Positions 27,289 to 34,380 of a stretch of 64,000 bases of DNA are shown here, piece after piece. The notes beneath the pieces are model-generated. The model saw only the letters and a list, made by a program, of their open reading frames with translations. It did not search any database and had not been told where the DNA came from. Origin of the DNA: a virus; IMG/VR virus record IMGVR_UViG_3300047509_000177, positions 27,382 through 91,381 of that record. One strand, written 5' to 3'. Every line of letters starts with the position of its first letter. The stretch's first letter is position 1. The translations under genes and the position numbers were made by a program.

Positions 27289-28373
27289 TGTCTCCAGTTA
27301 TGACCGAGAATCTTGAGCGCGACATTGAGATAATAAGGAAAAAGCGTGGTCCAAAGGCTATATACACAACGTATGAAGAACCTCCTATATATCGTATCCC
27401 ATTTGATTCTCCTGGACTAAATAGAATTACTTCGGGAGGGATACCCTTGGGTCGGATTACTCGTTTTTGGGGAGGTCCGATGAGTTCCAAGAGTCTTTTG
27501 GCATGGCAAATTGTTCGTAAAGCTAGAGAGATGGACCTTGCTGCTACTTGGTGGGATATTGAGCGGCAAGTATCAAAAGAATTTGCGGAGAAAATGGGAT
27601 GTAAAGGAATTCATATAGAGACAGCTAGGATTATTGAGGATATAACTAGAGAGTTACAGCTGTTACTAGGATCGGTGCATCTCCATGTTCTGGACTCATG
27701 CTCGGAGGCTATACCCCAGGATAGATGCAATAAGGACCCTGCTGATTGGCATATAGGGTTAGACATTCGTGTATGGAATAAGTGTTGGGAATATATAATG
27801 AGTGCTATGGATAAGAATGAAAATTCTATTATTGCGATAGACCACGCAAAGAGTACTTTTTCTCCAAGCTCGCCAGGCGGGCGTATATCAGAAAAACCCT
27901 TGGGAGGGAAGGAGATTGAGCATCATTCATCGCTTTCCCTACATATGAAAAATACTAAGTGGTTATATTATGATGAAGAAGGGATGCTTCAGACTGAGGA
28001 TAAGTTAAAAGATAAAGGAATAATTGGTTTTGCTGGGAAGCCTGAGCCTGATGGAATGGAAGTAGTAGTTAGAACTTCTAAGAGTAGGGTTTGCACACCT
28101 TTTAAAATTGCTAATCTTAGGCTTGATTTTAAAGATCTAGAATTCGATCATACTTTTGAGCTTATGCAAGGTGCAGAATATTTTGATAAAATGGGTGGAT
28201 TAGCACATAGGTCTGGGCAACCTGCAATTGCTCATCGGGCAGCAAAGCAGGGCGGATGGGTTTCCCTTCCATCCGGCGAGAAAATTCAGGGAGAAAGAGC
28301 ATTAAGACAGAGAATAGAGCAGGATATAGACCTTCAGCGCCTTATCCGCCGTGCAATGCTTCAAGGTAATTAA
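27288..28373 (+). CDS. RecA/UvsX-like recombinase
   Basis: 361 residues. RecA-fold motor: RIPFDSPGLNRITSGGIPLGR, then a P-loop GGPMSSKS in which the usual Gly before the Lys is Ser, the Walker B region LHVLDSCSEAIPQ, and IIAIDHAKSTF with a loop rich in Ser/Gly. The C-terminus carries a helical basic tail. It would form recombination filaments for repair and recombination-dependent replication with the helicase, Cas4-like nuclease and RuvC in the same operon. Alternative: a RecA-fold ATPase that does not make filaments. Confidence 0.78.
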   Translation: MSPVMTENLERDIEIIRKKRGPKAIYTTYEEPPIYRIPFDSPGLNRITSGGIPLGRITRFWGGPMSSKSLLAWQIVRKAREMDLAATWWDIERQVSKEFAEKMGCKGIHIETARIIEDITRELQLLLGSVHLHVLDSCSEAIPQDRCNKDPADWHIGLDIRVWNKCWEYIMSAMDKNENSIIAIDHAKSTFSPSSPGGRISEKPLGGKEIEHHSSLSLHMKNTKWLYYDEEGMLQTEDKLKDKGIIGFAGKPEPDGMEVVVRTSKSRVCTPFKIANLRLDFKDLEFDHTFELMQGAEYFDKMGGLAHRSGQPAIAHRAAKQGGWVSLPSGEKIQGERALRQRIEQDIDLQRLIRRAMLQGN

Positions 28374-28535
28374 ATGGGATATGATTCTATAAAATTATTT
28401 GAGATCTACGTTCAGGTTTCTAGACATAATAGCGATAGAGATAAAGAAGACGATATGCTGGTTAGGAATTTAGAAATAGAAATAAAAAAAATACTTGAAA
28501 GCAAGAAATATGAACAAATAATGGTTAGTTGGTGA
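28374..28535 (+). CDS. 53-residue hypothetical protein
   Basis: ATG directly after the recombinase stop. Helical, charged (EDDMLVRNLEIEIKKILESKK). Ends 5 bases before the nuclease start. Too short to classify; kept because it fits the operon without gaps. Confidence 0.5.
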   Translation: MGYDSIKLFEIYVQVSRHNSDRDKEDDMLVRNLEIEIKKILESKKYEQIMVSW

Positions 28536-28540
28536 TATAA

Positions 28541-29614
28541 GTGGGGCTTACACGCCAACAACTTTGGGGTTTGCTCTCGAACATCACTCCTGTAGAGGCA
28601 ACTCTTTTATCTGCATATGAAAACGAAGAGGAGAAGATTTGGCGGGAAGGTTTAGGAGATTCTCCTCATGGTCATAAGTGGGCAAGCTCCTTCCACGGCT
28701 CAAGCTTCCCCGGGGATGATGATTCTGTATGTGGTAGAGCTTTAGTATATGGGTTGACTGATCCTGCGCCGGAATCTCCGCTGGCTCCTAAAACTAGAGC
28801 TATATTCGATGTAGGAACACAGCACGAGCATAATTGGGTAAAGAGACTATCTAACTACGGAGTACTTCTTTCTGCCGATGTAACAGGAAAAGATGAATAT
28901 CAAACTAATTTTTCTGATTCTGAAGTATGGTTGTCTGGTAGCCCTGACGTAATTATGCTCCCTCCCTTCTGGAATAAAAGTCATGTAGCTGAGATAAAGA
29001 CTACTAAGCATGAAAATGTAATTAAGATGCAGCAAAATCCAGAGGATACGCCTTATTCGCATTCAAAGTACGTTAGACAGACTAAACTATATATTGGAGA
29101 AGCACGAGATAACAATTTTTCTCCTACAGTAGTAGTTTGTGAACTAGGCGGTGTATTGATAAAGAATGGGAAAGATAAATGTTCTATGCCGCATTCTGGT
29201 TCTTGCATTCCTAAGCTTCTAAAAGTACTGCCTCCCGATGATGGAACTCTAATTTATTCTTCTCGCGAAGAACCATTTTGTATTGCTAGTTATTACATAC
29301 CTTATGATAGAGAATTTATGATAAAAGGAAAGAAAAAGCTTAAAGAATTAAGAGGATACTTTGAAAGGGGTGAGATCCCGCCTCATGTTAGAGAGGGCGA
29401 GAGCGCGAAGTGGAGCGTTGGTCAATGCCAGTATTGTTCTGAAAAGAAAAGATGTAAAGTTGACTATAAAGAGAAAAGAAAACACCTTTCTGAATCTGAG
29501 GTAGTAAATTTTACAAAGACCATACGACCCTGGTATAATTATCAAGACGCTCGAGCGGCGGTATTCAACAGATGGGGAGTTAAAGATCCTCTTAAAGAGA
29601 AAGAATTAGTATGA
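28541..29614 (+). CDS. Cas4/RecB-like PD-(D/E)XK nuclease
   Basis: 357 residues; GTG start. Catalytic block GSPDVIMLPP then HVAEIKTTKHENVI gives the D...ExK core. Cys residues near the C-terminus (VGQCQYCSEKKRCKVDY) with an upstream Cys (SGSCIPKLLK) resemble the iron-sulphur cluster of Cas4/AddB-type exonucleases. It likely resects DNA ends for recombination together with the RecA-like protein. It stands alone without CRISPR genes. Confidence 0.8.
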   Translation: MGLTRQQLWGLLSNITPVEATLLSAYENEEEKIWREGLGDSPHGHKWASSFHGSSFPGDDDSVCGRALVYGLTDPAPESPLAPKTRAIFDVGTQHEHNWVKRLSNYGVLLSADVTGKDEYQTNFSDSEVWLSGSPDVIMLPPFWNKSHVAEIKTTKHENVIKMQQNPEDTPYSHSKYVRQTKLYIGEARDNNFSPTVVVCELGGVLIKNGKDKCSMPHSGSCIPKLLKVLPPDDGTLIYSSREEPFCIASYYIPYDREFMIKGKKKLKELRGYFERGEIPPHVREGESAKWSVGQCQYCSEKKRCKVDYKEKRKHLSESEVVNFTKTIRPWYNYQDARAAVFNRWGVKDPLKEKELV

Positions 29615-30003
29615 GTATAATTGGAGAATGTAGGATAGAAGAAAATAAGATTTATCTTGATAAAGATTATGATGACGAAACTAAAATAAGATTATATATA
29701 ATTCCTAATTGTTCCATGCGTAGTGAGCTTAGAGACGGAGATAAAATAGAATTAAGAGTTCATAGAGATTTCAAGAAAGATTCTTCAGTTTTATTTGATG
29801 GTAAGCTAACTAATCTTGATAAGGGAAAATATGGATGGATATATGAGCTAGAACAACCAGTTAGAGAACGCTTGGATCACAGAGGATCTTACAATTTTTG
29901 GCAAACTTTTGAGGACGGAGAAGGAAAAGGAGATCTAACTCCAGATCCAATTTTGGGCGAGTGGTTAGAGGTAAGGGTTCATGTAATAGAAAGAGCACAA
30001 TGA
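29611..30003 (+). CDS. Hypothetical protein
   Basis: 130 residues, ATGA overlap on both sides. Beta-rich (ELRDGDKIELRVHRDF, SSVLFDGKLTN, GWIYELEQPV), possibly an OB-like or small beta-barrel fold. No catalytic motif. Position suggests a nuclease/recombinase accessory. Confidence 0.65.
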   Translation: MSIIGECRIEENKIYLDKDYDDETKIRLYIIPNCSMRSELRDGDKIELRVHRDFKKDSSVLFDGKLTNLDKGKYGWIYELEQPVRERLDHRGSYNFWQTFEDGEGKGDLTPDPILGEWLEVRVHVIERAQ

Positions 30004-31943
30004 CAGATATCAGTTTAAACGACGATCAAGCGACGGCCATCTTAACTGAGGGTCTGAATAGAAATTTATATGAGGGGCCTATTCCCTCTGATTCAGCAGA
30101 TAAGATGAAAGATGCTGAAGATCTTACAAAAGCTGCACAGTTAGCATTCAATAATGGGAACCGCAGCGATAACGTTCAAACTATCTTATTCATATCTCAA
30201 GTCGATCAAAAACCTCCGCTGCCTGAAGAACAAGTTTCTGAAGCACCTATGGCGGAAACCGCGCCGGAAGTTACAAATAATATTCACAACGGTATAGATC
30301 TATCTACTCTTTCAGATGGGGTTATTGATGGATTAATCGTTGGGCTTGATAAATATCCTAATTCTGAGCAGGTAGAAGAAGACCGTAAAGCCTATCTAGC
30401 AGAGAAAGAGAGGCGTAATGAAAAAGCCGGTAAAAGCCAAGATGAGCCACAGGGCACGACGGCGCAGGCGCCTGAAGAAAAAGCCGGAGAAGCTGCGCCA
30501 GAGGACTCTCCTGCACAGACTGAAGTGGGAAGCCAATTACCTGGAGAAGCTGGAGACCAAGAGCGAGCCGGAGGAGAAGGAACGGCTAGTGGGCCTGGAG
30601 ACGTTGAGCAGCAGAATTCCGCGCAAGGAGAAGATGCCGGAGCTTTTGCAAGAGCACAAACTCCAGAGACGAGCCCAGAAGGGAAACAAATTAAAGCCAA
30701 AGCGCCAAAAGAAGATGGAAGCCGCCTTGAGCTAGAAGAACAGCTTACTTTTGATATTCTAAAAGCTCATGAAGCTGATATAACTAAAATTAATAATCTG
30801 ACTGTAGATCAGATAAAGTTTATGCTTGAAAATCCTGATGGTTCTGGAGATAAAAAAGTGCCAATTACAGACGGAGAGGCAGAAGCAGCGGCGGTAACAA
30901 ATGCGGAAGTAAAAGCTGTAACAGGGATTTCTGCGCAGGAGTCTTCCCCGGAAAGAGTAGTGTCTAAAGAAGATTTAGGTATAAAAGTAGAGGAGATTCC
31001 AGCGCAAAAAGCCGCCGAAGAAATAGACAGAGAGTCTCTAGAAGCACAACTAACTGGTCCTACTTTAAAAGCTTATGGCCAGGGTAGAAAAAGCGTTCCT
31101 GGTCTTGGGATCAATGAGCTTCGCTTTATGGTTGAGCATCCTGACGGGAAGGTATATCCGGCGGAATTGGAAGCTGCTCGCGCCTTAGATAATTTAGATA
31201 GCGAGTCTCCTGCTGATAGATTAAAAGCAGTTGAGAAAATAAATGATTTAAAAAAATATGCAGAAGGGGGTTTAGTAGAAAATCCTAATATTAAATTAAA
31301 TAATTCTGAGACTTTATTTCTTGTCGAATCAGAAACTATAATTAAAGGTCCTCCTATTGAAGAAGTAAACAGATCAGAAATATCTGATATTGAGGATGCA
31401 GAAGAAGTTAATAAGAGGGACAATATTCAAAGAGCTGATAAGGTTTTTTCTGAAATAGACGCGGAGGAATCTCGGCGGCGAAATCGCGCGATGGAGATCG
31501 TTGCTCAAGAGGGGATGCCTATTCCTCCTGCATATTCAGATGAGCAAGCGCCTGTATTTCCAGTAGATGTTTCTAAGTGCTCTCGTGAGGAGCTTTATTC
31601 TTTCCACGCCGAATATCATGCCTACGAGACAAGAATAAATTATGTTTTGATTGAACATGAAGACAGATTAAATGATTGTATTCATTATAAAAACTATAGA
31701 GAAAACGTAGTAGCTAAAGAAGTTCCATTTATGGGAGAGGATGGTAAGCGTAATACCAATGAGTTTCGAGAGGCTCAAGTTAAAGGAGATCCAGAAGTTC
31801 TTGAGTTAAGCAATAAAGAGCATGAAGCTAGAAAAATAGTTAGTGGTTTAAAGGCTTTTCAGAAGAATTTTCATCTTTCTTGCGAGAGATTGTCTAGACA
31901 AATTAGCAAATATGAAACTGAGAGGCAAGATGCGCCGAGATAA
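30000..31943 (+). CDS. Large low-complexity protein with two internal repeats
   Basis: 647 residues from the ATG overlapping the preceding stop; the frame is open a little further upstream, but that start would lie in the previous gene. Residues ~60-240 are Glu/Pro/Ala/Gln-rich and probably disordered. Two related modules of about 36 residues lie at about 244-280 (LELEEQLTFDILKAHE... IKFMLENPDG) and 348-384 (ESLEAQLTGPTLKAYG... LRFMVEHPDG). The C-terminal 120 residues are a charged coiled coil. A scaffold or assembly protein for the recombination complex is possible; unrecognised. Confidence 0.6.
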   Translation: MTDISLNDDQATAILTEGLNRNLYEGPIPSDSADKMKDAEDLTKAAQLAFNNGNRSDNVQTILFISQVDQKPPLPEEQVSEAPMAETAPEVTNNIHNGIDLSTLSDGVIDGLIVGLDKYPNSEQVEEDRKAYLAEKERRNEKAGKSQDEPQGTTAQAPEEKAGEAAPEDSPAQTEVGSQLPGEAGDQERAGGEGTASGPGDVEQQNSAQGEDAGAFARAQTPETSPEGKQIKAKAPKEDGSRLELEEQLTFDILKAHEADITKINNLTVDQIKFMLENPDGSGDKKVPITDGEAEAAAVTNAEVKAVTGISAQESSPERVVSKEDLGIKVEEIPAQKAAEEIDRESLEAQLTGPTLKAYGQGRKSVPGLGINELRFMVEHPDGKVYPAELEAARALDNLDSESPADRLKAVEKINDLKKYAEGGLVENPNIKLNNSETLFLVESETIIKGPPIEEVNRSEISDIEDAEEVNKRDNIQRADKVFSEIDAEESRRRNRAMEIVAQEGMPIPPAYSDEQAPVFPVDVSKCSREELYSFHAEYHAYETRINYVLIEHEDRLNDCIHYKNYRENVVAKEVPFMGEDGKRNTNEFREAQVKGDPEVLELSNKEHEARKIVSGLKAFQKNFHLSCERLSRQISKYETERQDAPR

Positions 31944-32319
31944 TTTAAAGATATCTGTTAAGGTAGATGATTTTATTGATGCTTTAGCAGCTAAGAGAGA
32001 CAAAGAAATAAAAGATTTTGAGAGATATAAGAAAAAGTATAAAAATGAATCTTCGAAACATTATAAGATAACGGCCGATAAGATAAGAAGGTTAGCAGAT
32101 AAAATAGAATCAGGAATAATTCCTCAAGGAGTAGATAGAAATTCTTATCGTGAAAAGGAAACTCTAGTTATCCCAGTCAATCTTATGAAGCTACCTCATG
32201 AACCGGATACGAATTCTATTAATAGTTTGATAAAGGCTTTAAAGATTTCGTCTTCTAAAACTATATCTCTAGAAAAATGGGAATATGAAAACTATTTTTC
32301 TGACAATTTAGATGAATGA
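31930..32319 (+). CDS. Hypothetical basic helical protein
   Basis: 129 residues from the ATG at 31930, which follows a GAGAGG site; another in-frame ATG lies at 31912. Lys-rich helical N-terminal half (AAKRDKEIKDFERYKKKYKNE), acidic C-terminus. Overlaps the RuvC gene start by 4 bases. Function unknown. Confidence 0.6.
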   Translation: MRRDNLKISVKVDDFIDALAAKRDKEIKDFERYKKKYKNESSKHYKITADKIRRLADKIESGIIPQGVDRNSYREKETLVIPVNLMKLPHEPDTNSINSLIKALKISSSKTISLEKWEYENYFSDNLDE

Positions 32320-32789
32320 AAATAGCAGGAATTGATCCGTCGTCTTCTATAACAGGTGTTGCGTTAGTAGAAAATAATAATCTTCTTTTGACCGATGCTT
32401 GGTATAAACCTAAAAATGGATCTTCTTCTGATCGTCTTGTAGATTATTTCTTATGGCTACAATCATGGTTGTCAGCTAATAAACCAGATATAGTTGTTAT
32501 TGAGTTTCTCAGTGTGGTTAGAAACGCAGAAGCTGTGAGAGTTATATCACATTACCAGGCAGCTTCTGCATTAGTATGTAAGCTTAGAGGATTATTAATT
32601 ATAGAAGGAAGAGTTACTTCGGCGCGAAAAGCGGCGCTGGGAAAGGGGAATATGTCTAAGGAGGAAGCTTATAAGAAAGTCAAAGCCATGTATCCTTCTC
32701 ATAACTGGGGCCGTATAAACGACGGGGGAGCAGATCGCGCGGATGCTTTAGTTCTTGCTCTTGCAGGACCAGCGATAGCTGAAAGATAG
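32316..32789 (+). CDS. ruvC: RuvC-like Holliday-junction resolvase
   Basis: 157 residues. RNase H-fold motif IAGIDPSSSITGVAL (first Asp), PDIVVIEFLS (Glu), and C-terminal DGGADRADALVLAL (paired Asp) give the RuvC catalytic set. Full RuvC length (about 160-170). It resolves recombination junctions before packaging; the end of the replication operon is a typical place. Confidence 0.88.
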   Translation: MKIAGIDPSSSITGVALVENNNLLLTDAWYKPKNGSSSDRLVDYFLWLQSWLSANKPDIVVIEFLSVVRNAEAVRVISHYQAASALVCKLRGLLIIEGRVTSARKAALGKGNMSKEEAYKKVKAMYPSHNWGRINDGGADRADALVLALAGPAIAER

Positions 32790-32801
32790 GAGGTGATGCC
32801 A

Positions 32802-32858
32802 ATGCTGAATTTCAAAGAGGCTTTTGAAAAAGATCTTGAGAGATTAGGCGGGAAATAG
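32802..32858 (+). CDS. 18-residue micro-ORF with a perfect ribosome site
   Basis: AGGAGGTGA at 32788-32796, the best Shine-Dalgarno sequence in this region, stands 5 bases upstream of ATG; product MLNFKEAFEKDLERLGGK. It is followed at once by a terminator hairpin, as in a leader peptide or an operon-ending microprotein. Confidence 0.45.
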   Translation: MLNFKEAFEKDLERLGGK

Positions 32859-32860
32859 AT

Positions 32861-32905
32861 AGGGCCATCTTTTGCGCGAGATTTGCGCCGAGGGTGGCCT
32901 TATTT
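32861..32905 (+). terminator. Terminator ending the replication operon
   Basis: GGCCATCT (32863-32870) pairs with GGGTGGCC (32892-32899), with weaker pairs outside, and is followed by TTATTT. The loop holds a smaller GCGC/GCGC hairpin. It separates the early and packaging regions. Confidence 0.6.
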
Positions 32906-32909
32906 CATG

Positions 32910-32915
32910 TATAAT
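32910..32915 (+). promoter_or_regulatory. -10 element of a leaderless promoter for the packaging operon
   Basis: Consensus TATAAT at 32910-32915; the ATG of the next gene begins at 32924, where transcription should start. No Shine-Dalgarno sequence and a weak -35. Confidence 0.55.
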
Positions 32916-32923
32916 TTAATGGT

Positions 32924-33160
32924 ATGGAGGGATTTCAACCTATTCTGGTCTTTGACTCCAATTCGGCGGATTTCGCGCGTGGGGTAGAGGTTGGACGTTT
33001 ATGGGAGCAGATAAAAGATCCAGAGCCATTTGAGCAGACTATTCATTCTTCTAATATTGAGATGGTAATGAGAATGATAGAAGCAACGGGACGAGAAATG
33101 CGCGTAGAAGATTCTTCAGATGATAATTGGTGCTATTTATATGTAGGTTCTGAAGTATGA
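32924..33160 (+). CDS. Small hypothetical protein from a leaderless mRNA
   Basis: 78 residues. The ATG is 8 bases past the TATAAT, so initiation is probably leaderless. Acidic, with SADFARGVEVGRLWEQIK, a motif common in small phage proteins (VGRLW). Overlaps the small terminase by 4 bases. Confidence 0.7.
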   Translation: MEGFQPILVFDSNSADFARGVEVGRLWEQIKDPEPFEQTIHSSNIEMVMRMIEATGREMRVEDSSDDNWCYLYVGSEV

Positions 33161-33648
33161 GCGAGCAGGAAAACGGCGCGGGTAGTAATGGAAATCTTCC
33201 TTCCCGGAGAAGATCTGGATTCGGTGATCCCTCCTGGTGGAATACTACGGGGCCTCAAGGGCTAACTCGGCGCGAGGAAAAAAGCATTGAAGCTAAACGA
33301 ATGGTCGCCGAAGGCAGGATCGGAGGGGCTAGACCCGGCGCAGGGAGACCCCGTAAAAACAAACCAGTAGCAGAGATAGTAACTGAGAAAGCTTCTGAGA
33401 AAGGCGAGAGGATCGCCAGTAAGCTATTAGACCTTGCTTTGAATCATAAGGCTCCTTCTGTGAACCTCGGTGCGATTGATCGCCTGAATAAGTACGAACA
33501 AGACTATGAGAAAAATCTTCGCGATGACGAGAAAGAGTTGAGAAAACTTTCTAGTCCAGATCTTGAAAAAGTTCTTAAAGAAGAATTATCGAATCATCTT
33601 GGATACGATTATGAGATACCTCCAGAAGATATAGAAGATGATGACTGA
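33157..33648 (+). CDS. terS: Terminase small subunit
   Basis: 163 residues. Contains the RIGGARPGAGRPRKNKPV AT-hook-like motif seen in many small terminases, then a helical oligomerisation region and an acidic C-terminal tail (YEIPPEDIEDDD) that could contact the large subunit. It precedes the large subunit by three small genes. Recognises the packaging site and feeds DNA to the motor. Confidence 0.7.
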   Translation: MSEQENGAGSNGNLPSRRRSGFGDPSWWNTTGPQGLTRREEKSIEAKRMVAEGRIGGARPGAGRPRKNKPVAEIVTEKASEKGERIASKLLDLALNHKAPSVNLGAIDRLNKYEQDYEKNLRDDEKELRKLSSPDLEKVLKEELSNHLGYDYEIPPEDIEDDD

Positions 33649-33883
33649 TTTACCTCCTATGGAAATTAGCGATGACGGGTGGGAGCTAATGCAGGATCTT
33701 GCGCGCCGTTCGGAGTCTGGGCGAGCGCAGATCAATGATAATTGGCTTCCTCATACGCCGTCATATAAGCCACTTGTATGGCTGAAACTGATTGAGGAGC
33801 GAGAGCGCGCGGGTGGTGGAATTGAGATTCGTCTTACAGACTTTGGTTGGAAAATGTTGATTGATGGTATGGAGCGTGTATAA
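33638..33883 (+). CDS. Small hypothetical protein, wHTH-like
   Basis: 81 residues, overlapping the small terminase end; the second Met of MMTDLP may be the real start. ISDDGWELMQDLARRSES... PLVWLKLIEERERAGGGIEIRLTDFGWKML looks like a compact winged helix. Possibly a regulator or packaging accessory. Confidence 0.6.
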   Translation: MMTDLPPMEISDDGWELMQDLARRSESGRAQINDNWLPHTPSYKPLVWLKLIEERERAGGGIEIRLTDFGWKMLIDGMERV

Positions 33884-33886
33884 AAG

Positions 33887-34003
33887 ATGAGACGTAAATA
33901 TAGAAATTGGCGAAAGAGGTGGGCTTGCAGATTGCAGGGATGTTTGCGGGAGGTTGCATATATGTACGATGGCAGATGCCCTAGATGTGGTAAAGATGTA
34001 TAA
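33887..34003 (+). CDS. 38-residue zinc-ribbon micropeptide
   Basis: ATG at 33887 just after the previous stop. Product begins MRRKYRNWRKRWACRLQGC and ends with CPRCGKDV; four Cys in C-x4-C and C-x2-C spacing suggest a zinc ribbon, with an Arg/Lys-rich N-terminus for nucleic-acid binding. Overlaps the next gene. Confidence 0.5.
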   Translation: MRRKYRNWRKRWACRLQGCLREVAYMYDGRCPRCGKDV

Positions 34004-34373
34004 AGTCAATGAAGAAAAGTTGAAATCTGATTGGGATGCAGAAAGAAAACCAATTGTAAATTGGGAAATTAAATCTACCAGCTCTCCTGTGAAGGATTTA
34101 AGAAGTTGGCAAACATCTCTTGGCTATTTATGCGGCACTTATGGAAATTTGATAGAATTTAATTATAAGACTTTTATTTCTATCCAAGAATCATTTGAGT
34201 ATAGAACTCTTGGTTATGACAGGATAGTAACTATATCAGATTTAATAAATTTGTTATGGGGAGTGGATACAAAAATTATTATAAATGATATGCGTGATGG
34301 CAAGGTTGTAATGAAATCAGTGAGTGGATGGCTCCCTGATTATTATAGTGATTTAGAAGCTACTGTATATTAG
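33996..34373 (+). CDS. Hypothetical protein
   Basis: 125 residues from the ATG at 33996, which overlaps the stop of the zinc-ribbon micropeptide; in-frame ATG 33969 and TTG 33954 are alternatives. Mixed alpha/beta, ending KVVMKSVSGWLPDYYSDLEATVY. No known motif. Seven bases before the large terminase. Confidence 0.6.
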   Translation: MYKVNEEKLKSDWDAERKPIVNWEIKSTSSPVKDLRSWQTSLGYLCGTYGNLIEFNYKTFISIQESFEYRTLGYDRIVTISDLINLLWGVDTKIIINDMRDGKVVMKSVSGWLPDYYSDLEATVY

Positions 34374-34380
34374 GCAGGAA

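Noticed and set aside
30418-30735. Open +1 frame of 105 codons, very Lys/Arg-rich
   Set aside because: Entirely inside the disordered part of the 30000-31943 gene; composition is that of an out-of-frame reading of Glu/Pro/Ala codons.
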